A stretch of 62,528 nt of DNA from a virus. The position numbers were made by a program, and so were the translations under genes. A model generated the notes under the pieces. The model was not told the origin of the DNA. It saw nothing but the letters and a program-made list of their open reading frames with translations, and ran no database searches. The stretch covers positions 1 through 62,528 of IMG/VR virus record IMGVR_UViG_3300010885_036529; one strand, given 5' to 3'. Positions 25,181-34,937 of this stretch are shown piece after piece (position 1 is the first letter of the stretch; every line of letters starts with the position of its first letter).

Positions 25181-27598
25181 ATGTACGTAATTAAAAGAGA
25201 CGGAACGAAGGAACTCGTGAAATATGATAAAATCACGAACAGGATTAGAAAACAGACTTATGGTCTAAATACAGACTACGTAGACGCATTAGAAGTAGCT
25301 AAGAAAGTTATCCAAGGAGTTCATGACGGGGTGAGCACGGTTGAATTAGACAATCTAGCAGCAGAGACTTCTGCGAGCATGACTTCTATTCATCCAGATT
25401 ATTCAACTTTGGCCTCAAGAATTGGAGTTACTTCTTTGCATAAGGGAACCAAAAAGTCGTTTTATGAGACAATGAAAGATCTCTATGAGTACGTTGACCC
25501 TAAAACAGGAGAGAATGCTGGTATGATCAGTGATGAAGTTTTTAAATTCATCGAAAAGAATAAAAATGTAATAGAAGAAGCTATCAACTATGATAGAGAT
25601 TTCAATTACGATTATTTTGGCTACAAGACATTAGAAAAAAGTTATCTTTTAAAAACATACGGCAAGCCGATTGAAAGACCTCAACACATGTTGATGAGAG
25701 TATCATGCGGAATCTGGTATGGCAATTTAAAAGAAGCTCTTGAGACTTATGAACTTCTTTCACAAGGTCTTTTTACACATGCTACACCGACATTATTTAA
25801 CGCAGGAACTAAGAAGCCTCAACTGTCTTCTTGTTTCCTATTGATGATGAAAGATGATTCACTAGAAGGGATCTATAAAACATTATCAGACAGTGCAATG
25901 ATCTCGAAAAATGCAGGCGGCATAGGTATTCACATACATAATGTCAGGGCTAAAGGTTCATATATTAAAGGAACAAACGGAACATCTAATGGCCTCATAC
26001 CTATGCTGAAGGTCTTTAACGAAACTGCTAGATATGTAGATCAAGGAGGAGGAAAAAGAAAAGGTTCTATTGCTGTTTATTTAGAACCTTGGCACGCAGA
26101 CGTCATGGATTTCTTAGACCTTAGAAAGAATCACGGTAAAGAAGAGATGAGAGCAAGAGACTTATTCCTAGCACTGTGGATACCAGATCTTTTCATGCAG
26201 AGAGTAGAAAATGACGCAGATTGGACCCTCTTTAGTCCAAGCGAAGCTCCTAATCTTCATGAAAAATACGGACAAGAATTTGAGGAGCTTTACGAAAAAT
26301 ACGAACAAGAAGGCAAAGGTAGAAAGACAATTAAAGCTAGAGAAGTCTGGCAAAAGATACTAGAATCTCAAATTGAGACTGGAACTCCTTATATGTTGTA
26401 TAAAGATGCAGCAAACAAGAAGAACAATCAGAAAAATCTAGGAACTCTTCACGGCAGCAATCTTTGCACTGAGATCATGGAATACACGAGTGCAGACGAG
26501 ACAGCTGTTTGTAATTTAGCTTCTATAGCTCTCCCTAAATATGTTGACTATCCAACAACAAAGAGACAAGACAAGACAAAAAGAAGTTTTAACTATCAGA
26601 GACTTTATGACGTTACTTATCAGATCACAAAGAACTTGAACAAGGTAATTGACGTGAACTACTATCCTATCCCAGAAGCTAAAAATTCTAACATGAGACA
26701 TCGTCCCATTGGAATAGGTGTACAGGGAATGGCTGATCTTTTTGCTATCTTAGGTCTACCTTTTACTTCAGAAGAAGCTAAAAAGATGAACAGAGAGATA
26801 TTTGAAACGATCTATTTTGCATCTCTTACAGCTTCTAAAGATTTAGCTAAAAAAGAAGGAGCTTACGAATCTTATCCAGGAAGTCCTATTTCAGAAGGTA
26901 TTTTCCAATTTGATATGTGGGGAGTAACTCCTACTACGAGATGGGATTGGGATAGCTTACGTAAAGATGTCCTAAAACATGGAGTTAGAAATTCTCTTCT
27001 ATTAGCACCAATGCCAACTGCATCAACTGCACAGATACTCGGTAACAACGAAGCATTTGAAGCTTTTACTTCTAATCTTTATAAGAGAAGAACTTTAGCA
27101 GGAGAATACACAGTGGTTAACAAATATTTAGTAGAAGATCTAATTGAAAAGAATCTTTGGAGCGAAGAAATGAGGTTAAGACTTATTGCAAATAAGGGAT
27201 CAGTCGTAGGGTTAGATCAAATCCCTGCAGAGCTCCAAGAAGTTTACAAGACTGTATGGGAAATGAAGCAAAAGGACATAATTGATATGTCATCAGAGAG
27301 AGGAGCTTTCATTTGTCAAAGTCAAAGCTTGAACCTCTTCATTGAAAACTGTAACCCTGCTAAATTGACATCTGCTCATTTCCATGCATGGAAAAAAGGA
27401 CTAAAAACGGGAATGTATTATTTGAGAACTAAAGCAGCCACAGAAGCTATCGCAGGATTAGGGATCGATATGGATTCTATTAAGAAAGCAACTTTATCAC
27501 ATCCTGCAGACAAACCTGCAGTCGTAGAGCAGAGCATGGATGACGCGCTGGCTTGTTCTTTAGACAATCCTGACGCATGTGAAATGTGTAGTGGATAA
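25181..27598 (+). CDS. nrdA: Ribonucleotide reductase class Ia, large subunit
   Basis: 805 residues from ATG 25181 ([20 protein letters not shown]); a frame opening at 25082 overlaps NrdB and lacks family similarity in its first 33 codons. An N-terminal ATP cone (1-85) suggests allosteric activity control. Active-site residues are visible in 'QLSSCFLL', the finger loop '[10 protein letters not shown]' and '[17 protein letters not shown]'. The C-terminal 'CEMCSG' provides the swinging redox pair. No intein or intron interrupts it. A nearly gene-free 70 bp follows before the Hc1-like gene. Confidence 0.95.
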   Translation: MYVIKRDGTKELVKYDKITNRIRKQTYGLNTDYVDALEVAKKVIQGVHDGVSTVELDNLAAETSASMTSIHPDYSTLASRIGVTSLHKGTKKSFYETMKDLYEYVDPKTGENAGMISDEVFKFIEKNKNVIEEAINYDRDFNYDYFGYKTLEKSYLLKTYGKPIERPQHMLMRVSCGIWYGNLKEALETYELLSQGLFTHATPTLFNAGTKKPQLSSCFLLMMKDDSLEGIYKTLSDSAMISKNAGGIGIHIHNVRAKGSYIKGTNGTSNGLIPMLKVFNETARYVDQGGGKRKGSIAVYLEPWHADVMDFLDLRKNHGKEEMRARDLFLALWIPDLFMQRVENDADWTLFSPSEAPNLHEKYGQEFEELYEKYEQEGKGRKTIKAREVWQKILESQIETGTPYMLYKDAANKKNNQKNLGTLHGSNLCTEIMEYTSADETAVCNLASIALPKYVDYPTTKRQDKTKRSFNYQRLYDVTYQITKNLNKVIDVNYYPIPEAKNSNMRHRPIGIGVQGMADLFAILGLPFTSEEAKKMNREIFETIYFASLTASKDLAKKEGAYESYPGSPISEGIFQFDMWGVTPTTRWDWDSLRKDVLKHGVRNSLLLAPMPTASTAQILGNNEAFEAFTSNLYKRRTLAGEYTVVNKYLVEDLIEKNLWSEEMRLRLIANKGSVVGLDQIPAELQEVYKTVWEMKQKDIIDMSSERGAFICQSQSLNLFIENCNPAKLTSAHFHAWKKGLKTGMYYLRTKAATEAIAGLGIDMDSIKKATLSHPADKPAVVEQSMDDALACSLDNPDACEMCSG

Positions 27599-27639
27599 AT
27601 AATTTTCTCAAAACGTTATTCCTTTTCGAAAAAAGGATC

Positions 27640-27647
27640 TAAATTTG
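27640..27647 (+). promoter_or_regulatory. Bacteroidota-type -7 element (TAnnTTTG)
   Basis: TAAATTTG, 25 bases upstream of the Hc1-like gene's ATG. It fits the TAnnTTTG consensus of the Bacteroidota housekeeping sigma factor. A matching -33 TTTG is not clear. Confidence 0.4.
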
Positions 27648-27671
27648 TTTAGAAATTAAAAAATCATCTTT

Positions 27672-27866
27672 ATGACTACATTTGAAAAAATCGAAGAGCT
27701 TGTAAAAGCTACCCAAGAAGACGTAGATAAATTTTACGTTAAAGGAAACAAAGCCGCAGGTACTAGAATTAGAAAAGCAATGCAAGACCTAAAAGGTTTA
27801 GCACAAGAACTCAGACTTGAGGTTCAAAATTCTAAGAAAGAATCAGAAGCAACTGACAAGAAATAG
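27672..27866 (+). CDS. Hc1 / histone H1-like DNA-binding protein
   Basis: 64 residues, Lys-rich. The segment 'FYVKGNKAAGTRIRKAM' with 'LKGLAQELR' (21-48) is the core of the Hc1-type histone H1-like proteins that are widespread in Bacteroidota and Chlamydiae; length is also typical. In bacteria these small proteins bind and compact DNA or modulate transcription. It is a single-gene unit, with a host-type -7 element upstream and an intrinsic terminator downstream, placed between nrdA and the sliding clamp. Probably acquired from a host; possible roles are condensing host or phage DNA or countering host regulation. Confidence 0.8.
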   Translation: MTTFEKIEELVKATQEDVDKFYVKGNKAAGTRIRKAMQDLKGLAQELRLEVQNSKKESEATDKK

Positions 27867-27889
27867 TTTGAATTTTAGTTGTATGTGGA

Positions 27890-27916
27890 AGCCCGGACTT
27901 AGGTTCGGGCTTTTTT
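27890..27916 (+). terminator. Intrinsic terminator after the Hc1-like gene
   Basis: GCCCGGAC (27891-27898) pairs with GTTCGGGC (27903-27910), with one G-U pair and a TTAG loop, followed by six T. Confidence 0.9.
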
Positions 27917-27977
27917 GTGTAAAAAGAATGAAACTCTATGCTCTTTCTCAATAAAATACTAAATTCAAATTAAACAA

Positions 27978-28736
27978 ATGGAACTGAAAATTAAAAAAAT
28001 CAATGGTATCGAATTCCAGACGTTCGTAAAGAAGTTGCTTTCGATTGACAAGTTTATCTTTATGAAGATATCGGCTGATCAAGTCACATCTTCAGTGTAC
28101 CTTCCACAGAAGGATGCGGTAAAGCTTACATCTCTTAAAACATCTGAAATGTTTGAGATAGAAGAACCTGCAAAAGCACCGATCAAGATCTCTTTCTTTA
28201 ACGGTAACAAAGTTATCGATGCTCTTTCTCATTTTGGAGAAGAACTTTCTGCTAAGATTACTTACCAAAAAACAGGAGATGATCTAGTAGCTACAGACTT
28301 TACAATTCAAGATGAGAATTTAAAGATCAATCTTTATTGCGCAGATCCAAGTCTTAACTTTATGGAGATGACAGATGAAGAAATCAAAAGAGCATTCGGC
28401 GCAACTGGAAAAGTTTTCAGCTTTGAACTTCTTACTGTACATGTAGATAAAATGAAGTCTCTCTTCAAATTAGAAGATGACAAAGAACTCTTTAAATTCA
28501 AAGTTTCTGACAAAGGAGTACATGTATCAGGAGAAAGATATGATGCAGTACTTACTCACCAGGTCGAAATACACGATGAGAGCGTAACTGAAGTTAGCAT
28601 CTACAAAAAGTATATTCCGATTCTCGATAAAGAGAACTATAAAGTAGTAGTATGCGAAAATAAAGTTATTTTTAGATCTCTGGACACCAACACTGTTCTT
28701 ACGGTTGCGGTAGCCATAACAGATGATAATGAGTAA
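27978..28736 (+). CDS. 45: Sliding clamp, gp45-like
   Basis: 252 residues (T4 gp45 228). The overall pattern is that of T4-type clamps: N-terminal 'FQTFVKKLLSIDKFIFMKI', 'KISFFNGNKVIDALSHFG' and a repeated beta-alpha layout ending in 'VIFRSLDTNTVLTVAVAI'. As a trimeric ring it tethers polymerase to DNA and, in T4, activates late transcription with gp55 and gp33. It directly precedes, and overlaps by 14 bases, the C-terminal half of the polymerase, so clamp and polymerase part 2 should be co-translated. Confidence 0.75.
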   Translation: MELKIKKINGIEFQTFVKKLLSIDKFIFMKISADQVTSSVYLPQKDAVKLTSLKTSEMFEIEEPAKAPIKISFFNGNKVIDALSHFGEELSAKITYQKTGDDLVATDFTIQDENLKINLYCADPSLNFMEMTDEEIKRAFGATGKVFSFELLTVHVDKMKSLFKLEDDKELFKFKVSDKGVHVSGERYDAVLTHQVEIHDESVTEVSIYKKYIPILDKENYKVVVCENKVIFRSLDTNTVLTVAVAITDDNE

Positions 28737-29871
28737 AAGAGAAAAACTGGCTGAATTACAAGAAAGACTTGCAATAGTAGAATTTGAGGCTCAGAAATAT
28801 TACAACTTTGAACAAGCTGTAAAATTGATGCTAAACTCTATCTACGGAGCATTCGGTAACGAATGGTTCTACTTTTTCAATGTTGATATTGCGGAGACTA
28901 TTACCCTTCAAGGGCAAGACGCAATTCTACATACTGAAAAAATGATTAATAAGTACTTTCAAGAATTCTGGAGTAAAGACAAAGAAGTCCATGCTAAAAT
29001 GGGAATAGAGATCACCGGGCAGGTTAGAAAACCGATGGTCATCTATATTGATACAGATTCATGTTATTTAAGTTTCCAAGAAGTTCTAGAAAATTGTACA
29101 TGGACCGGAAGTGAAAAGGATTTTGTTCTTAAATTGTATGAGTATCGCTTAGCAGATTTTAATGTTAAAGTTCTTGAAAAATACGCAAAAGAGCTAAATG
29201 CAGATAATTTTCTAGATTTTGAACTTGAATCTATCGCCAAGAATGCAATATGGTTGGCGAAGAAAAAATACATGCAAAATATCGTATGGAAAGATCCAAA
29301 TATCCATTACGAGTCTTTAAGCAAAATTAGTGCCAAAGGGTTTGAGATTATTCAATCAAGTACTCCTCTTTTTGCAAGAACAAAACTTAAAGAAGTTCTC
29401 AAATTTATCTTCTCTGTAGAGAAAGTAGAACTTGGTGACATAGTTGCTCTTCTCAAAAAGATCAAAAGAGAATTCAAACTTGCTAACACTGAGCATATTA
29501 CTTTTAACGTTAGAATCAATAACTACAGAAAGTACATCGTCTCAGATTATAAAGATTTTGAAATTGCTTCAGGTTGTCCAATCCATATCAGAGCAGCAGG
29601 GTACTATAATTATTTACTGAATAGCAGTAAACATAAAAATAGGTACAAGACTCTTACAGATGGAGAGAAAGTAAAGTACTACATAAGTAAAGATAAAGCT
29701 TGCAATGTTTTCGCATTTCCCCCTGGAGAATTTCCAATTGAATTCGCTCCAAGCGTAGACCATGATGCACAGTTTGAAAGATGTATGATAGACCCGATCA
29801 ATAGGGTCATTGATGCAATGGGCTTAGGAAAGCTAGACAGAAATTTGGTGTACTCCTCATCAGTTTTCTAG
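28723..29871 (+). CDS. 43: Family B DNA polymerase, C-terminal part (fingers helix, palm motifs B and C, thumb)
   Basis: 382 residues from ATG 28723; ATG 28729 (MSKREKLAELQERLA) is an equally good start. It begins with a charged helix equivalent to the second fingers helix, then motif B 'KLMLNSIYGAFGN' (34-46) and motif C 'IYIDTDSCYL' (107-116), then a thumb domain with 'FEIIQSSTPLFAR' and 'CPIHIRAAGYYNY'. Together with the part at 22651 it makes 852 residues, close to the 898 of T4 gp43. It has no exonuclease domain and no motif A, so it cannot be active alone. The gene overlaps the clamp gene. Confidence 0.9.
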   Translation: MIMSKREKLAELQERLAIVEFEAQKYYNFEQAVKLMLNSIYGAFGNEWFYFFNVDIAETITLQGQDAILHTEKMINKYFQEFWSKDKEVHAKMGIEITGQVRKPMVIYIDTDSCYLSFQEVLENCTWTGSEKDFVLKLYEYRLADFNVKVLEKYAKELNADNFLDFELESIAKNAIWLAKKKYMQNIVWKDPNIHYESLSKISAKGFEIIQSSTPLFARTKLKEVLKFIFSVEKVELGDIVALLKKIKREFKLANTEHITFNVRINNYRKYIVSDYKDFEIASGCPIHIRAAGYYNYLLNSSKHKNRYKTLTDGEKVKYYISKDKACNVFAFPPGEFPIEFAPSVDHDAQFERCMIDPINRVIDAMGLGKLDRNLVYSSSVF

Positions 29872-29918
29872 AATGAAACAAATCTTTAATTTACACTACA
29901 ATAACAAATAAGAAAATT

Positions 29919-31145
29919 ATGTCTAAAGCATTCACATTTGATGACCTAAACAAAGAACTCTCTAAGATCTCTACTTACGGAGATACCTTAGACAAAAGCG
30001 AAGTAAGCACAGTAGATCATTACATCAGTACTGGTAACTACGCTTTGAATGCATCTTTGACAGGGTCAGTATGGGGAGGATTCCCAAATAACAGATCTAT
30101 AGCAATAGCCGGTCCTTCAGGAACCGGTAAAACATATTTGATTCTAAATGCAGTTAGAGAAGCTCAGAAATTGGGTTACTCTATCATCTATTACGATTCA
30201 GAGAACGCGGTGGATAAGAGCCTGGTAGAAAAATTCGGTATCGATCCAGCGAGATTAAGATATGAACCTTGTAACACGGTACAGGAATTTCGCTCCAGCG
30301 TTACAAATCTAACTAAGATGATGTTAGATGCAAAAAAGAAAGGTGCAGAACTCCCAAGAGTCATGGTCATCTTAGATTCTGCAGGTAACTTGGCTACTCA
30401 AAAAGAAATTGATGATGCAGCATCTGGATCAGATAAATCAGATATGACAAGAGCTAGACTTTTAAAATCTACTTTCCGTATCTTGATGACCCAGTTAGGT
30501 ATTTGCAAAGTACCTTTTCTCTTTACCAATCACGTCTATCAAACACAAGATCTTTTCAGTAAGACTGTAGCAGGTGGCGGTACTGGACCAGAATATGCAG
30601 CATCTATCATTTTGTTCTTAAACAAAGCAAAATTGGCAGATGGCAACTCAACAGGAATTATCGTTACTGCAAAGCCAAACAAGAACAGATTTGCTAAACC
30701 AACCCCGGTTAAATTCTGGATTGACTTTAACAAAGGTATGAACCCTTATGTTGGACTTCAAGAGTTTATCAGCTGGGATAATTGTGGAATTCAAAGAGGT
30801 CGATTGATATCTGAAAAAGATTTCGGTAAGCTTGGTGAAAAAGATAAAACTGATTGTAGAAAACATACTTACAAGAATGATAAAGGTGACGATGTAACTG
30901 TTTACTTCCAGCCTTCAGAGACTGCTCGTAAATTGGTAGTAAGACATCTGAATGATACTGTTGATCTAAACATGTTATTCAGACCTGAAATTATCACAAA
31001 AGAAGTACTTGATCTCTTAGATGAAAAAGTCATCAAACCTATGTTCAGCTATGGAGTAGAAGATGATTTTGACGAAGATCAAGATCCAGATAAATTTTCT
31101 AACGCTGACGAAATAGCAGAAGAACTTAGTAAAGAGAATGAATAA
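29919..31145 (+). CDS. uvsX: UvsX recombinase (RecA family)
   Basis: 408 residues (T4 UvsX 391). Walker A 'GPSGTGKT' (65-72), Walker B 'VMVILDSAGNL' near 150 and the L2-like region 'NHVYQTQDLFSKTVAGGGTG' near 205-225 are clear. The C-terminus is acidic. UvsX forms filaments on single strands and drives strand exchange and recombination-dependent replication with UvsY and gp32 encoded at 14998 and 12783. The leader contains CACTACAATAACAAA, similar to that of gp41. It overlaps the next gene by 8 bases. Confidence 0.9.
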   Translation: MSKAFTFDDLNKELSKISTYGDTLDKSEVSTVDHYISTGNYALNASLTGSVWGGFPNNRSIAIAGPSGTGKTYLILNAVREAQKLGYSIIYYDSENAVDKSLVEKFGIDPARLRYEPCNTVQEFRSSVTNLTKMMLDAKKKGAELPRVMVILDSAGNLATQKEIDDAASGSDKSDMTRARLLKSTFRILMTQLGICKVPFLFTNHVYQTQDLFSKTVAGGGTGPEYAASIILFLNKAKLADGNSTGIIVTAKPNKNRFAKPTPVKFWIDFNKGMNPYVGLQEFISWDNCGIQRGRLISEKDFGKLGEKDKTDCRKHTYKNDKGDDVTVYFQPSETARKLVVRHLNDTVDLNMLFRPEIITKEVLDLLDEKVIKPMFSYGVEDDFDEDQDPDKFSNADEIAEELSKENE

Positions 31146-31425
31146 CATCAATTGGAACAAAGTTAAAATAAAGCATGTATTAGGGATAGCCAAAGATCTA
31201 CCAGGCTACCCTGATCAACATGATCTTCTATTTCATATCATAAAAGAATCAGCTGGGAAGAAAGACCCTTCTTACACTGACATACAATTAGCTGCTCAAC
31301 TATCACAAGAAAAAGAGAAGATAAAAAGTCTTCTCTTGATTCTTTCAGAAGAAGGATATTTGAAGATCACTAAAACCACAGATGAAAAGACGATAGTCAA
31401 AGTGACTAAAAATCCTTATTTGTAA
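31138..31425 (+). CDS. Small winged-helix-like protein
   Basis: 95 residues. The C-terminal part 'TDIQLAAQLSQEKEKIKSLLLILSEEGYLKI' (split by about 15 residues from a helical N-terminus) has the helix-turn-helix plus wing pattern of MarR/ArsR-like wHTH domains. Its ATG overlaps the UvsX stop by 8 bases, implying coupled translation. It could be a regulator or a replication accessory factor; I do not recognise a specific family. Confidence 0.55.
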   Translation: MNNINWNKVKIKHVLGIAKDLPGYPDQHDLLFHIIKESAGKKDPSYTDIQLAAQLSQEKEKIKSLLLILSEEGYLKITKTTDEKTIVKVTKNPYL

Positions 31426-31472
31426 ACTTAGTTGATTCTTCCACTATAACAAACAACTTTTAAAATAAAAAC

Positions 31473-32774
31473 ATGGATCGCTACGGTGTAGATTTCGAAA
31501 AGATATTCTTTCTCTATTTTTTAAAGAACCCTATCTTACTAGACAAGGTGTACGAAGGCTTCTTTAAGAATCCTGATATTGATATTTTAGCGAAAGTCTC
31601 TAAGCAGTTCATGGTAAAATTCTCAGAAACTCCTTCTAAAGAGCAATTGAAAATTTTAATCAAAGACATCAAATCAAAGAGACAACTCGATGATGATATA
31701 GTTGAAGCAATCTTCCAAACTGATATTAAAGAATATGACGAAGATTGGCTAAAGAGAACCACTGAAGCATGGGTCAAATGGCAATATTTCGATAAGAAAT
31801 TAATCTCTGTTATCGAGTATGTAAAGTTACAAGATGTAAGCCCTGACAACGTAGAAAATGTAGTTAACCATGCGATAAATCTATTGAATCAAGGTTCTCT
31901 TTCATTCGATGAAAAATTCGGTCTTGATTTCTTCTCACCTGAAGATCACCTTCAATTAGAAGGTCAGAAGATACAATCAGGTTTGACTTTCATTGATAGG
32001 TTAACAAATGGAGGTTACGATCCGAAAGCTCTTATTGTATATGCCGGAGAACAAAACGTCGGTAAATCGATTTGGATGGCCAATGACGCAGCTAATTTTG
32101 TTAGATTGGGTTACAATACAGTATATGTAACTGCAGAGATGGCAGCAGTTAAAGTTTTAAAGAGGATAGGTGCTAACCTTCTAGGAATTCCAATGTCAGA
32201 ATATTCAATCAAGAGCGCAGATAGAGATTTTATGAAGAGAAGACTTGAAAGAATTTCAAACGGTCTTCTACCTCCAGGGAAACTCTTCGTAAAAGAATTT
32301 CCAACCAGCCAAGCAACAGTTCCAGATATCGAGAACTATCTTAAAACTTTAGAAGAAAAGCAAGGCTTTAAATTGAAAGTGATAGTAATTGACTACATCA
32401 ATATTCTCGCCAATTACAGAAATCCAAATAGTGATAATACATATTTGAAGATAAAGCAGATCGCAGAAGATCTAAGAGCTATGGCTGTTAGAAACGATTG
32501 GCTTATCATAACCGCAACTCAGTTAACCAGAGGAGCATGGGATGCTTCAGAGGTAACAATGCAGAACATTGCAGAATCTGCCGGTCTTGCTCATACTGCT
32601 GATATGATGTATGCAATCATTCAAGATCAAATGATGCATGCTGCCAGAGAATATTGGTTGAAAGTTCTTAAGATAAGAGACGGAGAAGGTAAAGGAACTA
32701 AATGCAGATTCACTATCGACTATAACTACATGAAGCTCTCAGAGACTTCAGATATAATTACAAATCAATCATGA
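31473..32774 (+). CDS. 41: Replicative DNA helicase, gp41-like (DnaB family)
   Basis: 433 residues (T4 gp41 475). Walker A 'GEQNVGKS' (192-199), a Walker B region 'KVIVIDYINILAN' near 295-308, and the DnaB-type motif 'ITATQLTRGAW' near 350 followed by 'AESAGLAHTADMMYAI' are present. It unwinds DNA 5'-3' at the fork and partners with the gp61 primase at 13729. The leader contains CACTATAACAAACAAC. The stop overlaps the next gene's start by 4 bases. Confidence 0.9.
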   Translation: MDRYGVDFEKIFFLYFLKNPILLDKVYEGFFKNPDIDILAKVSKQFMVKFSETPSKEQLKILIKDIKSKRQLDDDIVEAIFQTDIKEYDEDWLKRTTEAWVKWQYFDKKLISVIEYVKLQDVSPDNVENVVNHAINLLNQGSLSFDEKFGLDFFSPEDHLQLEGQKIQSGLTFIDRLTNGGYDPKALIVYAGEQNVGKSIWMANDAANFVRLGYNTVYVTAEMAAVKVLKRIGANLLGIPMSEYSIKSADRDFMKRRLERISNGLLPPGKLFVKEFPTSQATVPDIENYLKTLEEKQGFKLKVIVIDYINILANYRNPNSDNTYLKIKQIAEDLRAMAVRNDWLIITATQLTRGAWDASEVTMQNIAESAGLAHTADMMYAIIQDQMMHAAREYWLKVLKIRDGEGKGTKCRFTIDYNYMKLSETSDIITNQS

Positions 32775-33361
32775 TAGAAGAAGAAGAAAAAGAAGATACG
32801 TTTAGAGATGAAGAACTAGAAGAAAGTTCTCAGAATGCTAACATCTTCGAAGAAAAAGAGGAAGCTTATGACGATTCAGATGTCGAAGAGGTGGATGGAG
32901 ATGGCAAACCTCTTAGCCCACTAAAAGTAAAAGTCGATAAAATATTCGATAATACTTATGGTGATATAGAACATGAAAGTTACGCAAGAGTATCATTTAC
33001 TGTTGACAGCAGTTTTCATTCTTACGATAACCCTGAAGAAAAATTACACGAAAGACTTCTCTTCCAACAAATACACAGTTTGATAGAGAACTCTAAGTTC
33101 TCTGTTCATAATTTAATAGATGAAAATCTAAAGCACCGTAAATTAAATAAACTTGAGATGAATGAAGTGTTCGGTTACATTTCATCTAACTTACTAAACA
33201 TTAGAAGAATCGATATATTTTCCCATCTAACAGACTATTTTGATATCGCTCCAGCTAAGTTTTATTCATCTCTTTCGAATAAGTACAAAAATGAATTGAT
33301 CAACGAACTCGACAAGGCTACTAATATCTTGGAGAAAAAGAAGATCAGAAAATTATTTTAA
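32771..33361 (+). CDS. Acidic protein of unknown function after the helicase
   Basis: 196 residues. The first 55 residues are highly acidic (EEEEKED, EEKEEAYDDSDVEEVDGDG), and the rest is a helical domain with 'HERLLFQQIHSLIENSKFS'. Its ATG overlaps the gp41 stop (ATGA). It lies where T4 would place small replication accessory factors, but I see no match to gp59 or other named proteins. Role unknown. Confidence 0.55.
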   Translation: MIEEEEKEDTFRDEELEESSQNANIFEEKEEAYDDSDVEEVDGDGKPLSPLKVKVDKIFDNTYGDIEHESYARVSFTVDSSFHSYDNPEEKLHERLLFQQIHSLIENSKFSVHNLIDENLKHRKLNKLEMNEVFGYISSNLLNIRRIDIFSHLTDYFDIAPAKFYSSLSNKYKNELINELDKATNILEKKKIRKLF

Positions 33362-33362
33362 C

Positions 33363-34937
33363 ATGATGAAGTTTGAAGAACTAACTGAAGAACAGGTTCA
33401 GCAACTGGCTCAGATCTACTGGGACAGAGAAAAAACATACGATGCTCGTATGGCCGAGTTAAGTAAAATTATCGGTAAGTCTGAAAGAACTGTTCAGATA
33501 TGGCTTTCTAAATTAGGTATCAAAGAAAAGTCAGATCAAGAATCTCCACAGCTTATTGAAGCTCGTAAAAGAGTCTTCGATAAAAAGAAAAAGAGATTCA
33601 TTGTTACCTGGGCTCAAAATGACACTCCGGTACATGAGGCTTTTATTTCTAACATTGAAGCATACGCTGAAAAGATAGATGCAAGCATTCACGTAATCGC
33701 AGGTAGATACAAGAATCCAACTTCAATATTCACTGATAAAAATTATGAGACTTGGTCAGATAGAATAGCTCAGTATCTAGATGCTAATCGTCACGAAATC
33801 CATAAACACATGTGGATAATGTCAGACGTTAAAATTCAACCTACTGCGGTAGATCCAATGACTGGGTTACAGGGAATGAGTGGAATCAATTCATGTATTT
33901 TCGGTTCTCCAAAAGTACAACTGGAAATGATTCCTGTCCTTCAAGAGTGCATGCCGAAGATGATGATAACAACCGGAGCATGTACTGAGAAAAACTATAC
34001 AGATTCTAAATCTGGTAAAAAAGGAGAATTTCACCATACTCTAGGATTTGCGATAGTAGAAATAAAAGACAAAGATGTTTTCTTTGCTCGCCAAGTCACT
34101 GCAGACAGTGATGGTAATTTTAACGATCTCTATTACAAGATAGAGTATGACATGAACAAAGGTAAGAGTGTCATCACTGACATATCTTCTCTATCTGCTT
34201 TGATCTTAGGTGATATTCATTATGGCCAACATGACGAAGCTATCATTAAGAGAACTCTTGAATTGATGAAGAAAATCAAACCCGATCACGTAGTTCTACA
34301 TGATGTATTTGATGGACTTTCAATCAACCACCACGAATCCAACGACCCGTTTATTCAATTTAAGAGAGAAGTAGATGGAACTAATTCTCTAAAGACTGAG
34401 ATAGATTCAATGCTCCAGGGCTTAGAATCTTTTAAAGAATATAACGTAACAGTTGTCAGAAGTAATCACGACGATTTCTTAGACCGCTGGTTAAAAAATA
34501 CAGATTGGAGAAAAGCTAACACGATGAAAAATTCCATTGAATACATGGAATACAGTTACTTACTTCTTAGAGGAGAAGCTCCTAACGGAATCATTCCTTA
34601 TCTAATCAACAAGAAGTACCCTAACATGAAAACACTCGGTCGTAACGACAGTTTTGTAGTGAATGGGTGGGAACTTGGTCAACATGGAGATATAGGATCT
34701 AATGGTTCTCGAGGATCTCTTCTTCAGTTCAGAAAATTGAATACTAAAATGGTAGTAGGACACTATCATTCTCCGGGTAGAAAAGATGGAGCTCTTTCAG
34801 TAGGAACTTCAACGAAGCTTAGGGTTAATTACAACATGGGACCGAGCTCTTGGTTGCAATCTCATGTTATCATTCATAGAGACGGAAAGGCTCAGCACAT
34901 TAATTTTGTGAATGGGCAGTTCACAACCTTTAAATAA
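33363..34937 (+). CDS. Metallophosphoesterase with N-terminal helix-turn-helix, T5 A1-like
   Basis: 524 residues. Residues about 10-55 form a helix-turn-helix ('LSKIIGKSERTVQIWLSKL'). The C-terminal half (about 280-500) is a calcineurin-type phosphoesterase with modified motifs: 'LGDIHYGQHD', 'LHDVFDGLSINHHE', 'VRSNHDDFLDRW', 'GQHGDIGSNG' and 'GHYHSPGR'. The motif set and length resemble the T5 A1 protein, a pre-early protein linked to host DNA degradation; I base this on pattern memory, not a search. A nuclease or host-takeover role is inferred. It starts 1 base after the previous stop. Confidence 0.6.
   Translation: MMKFEELTEEQVQQLAQIYWDREKTYDARMAELSKIIGKSERTVQIWLSKLGIKEKSDQESPQLIEARKRVFDKKKKRFIVTWAQNDTPVHEAFISNIEAYAEKIDASIHVIAGRYKNPTSIFTDKNYETWSDRIAQYLDANRHEIHKHMWIMSDVKIQPTAVDPMTGLQGMSGINSCIFGSPKVQLEMIPVLQECMPKMMITTGACTEKNYTDSKSGKKGEFHHTLGFAIVEIKDKDVFFARQVTADSDGNFNDLYYKIEYDMNKGKSVITDISSLSALILGDIHYGQHDEAIIKRTLELMKKIKPDHVVLHDVFDGLSINHHESNDPFIQFKREVDGTNSLKTEIDSMLQGLESFKEYNVTVVRSNHDDFLDRWLKNTDWRKANTMKNSIEYMEYSYLLLRGEAPNGIIPYLINKKYPNMKTLGRNDSFVVNGWELGQHGDIGSNGSRGSLLQFRKLNTKMVVGHYHSPGRKDGALSVGTSTKLRVNYNMGPSSWLQSHVIIHRDGKAQHINFVNGQFTTFK

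Noticed and set aside
24020-28760. Split intein or intron at the polymerase break
   Set aside because: The ends carry no Cys/Ser/Asn intein junction residues or intein blocks, and no homing endonuclease lies between; the intervening genes are ordinary metabolic and replication genes.
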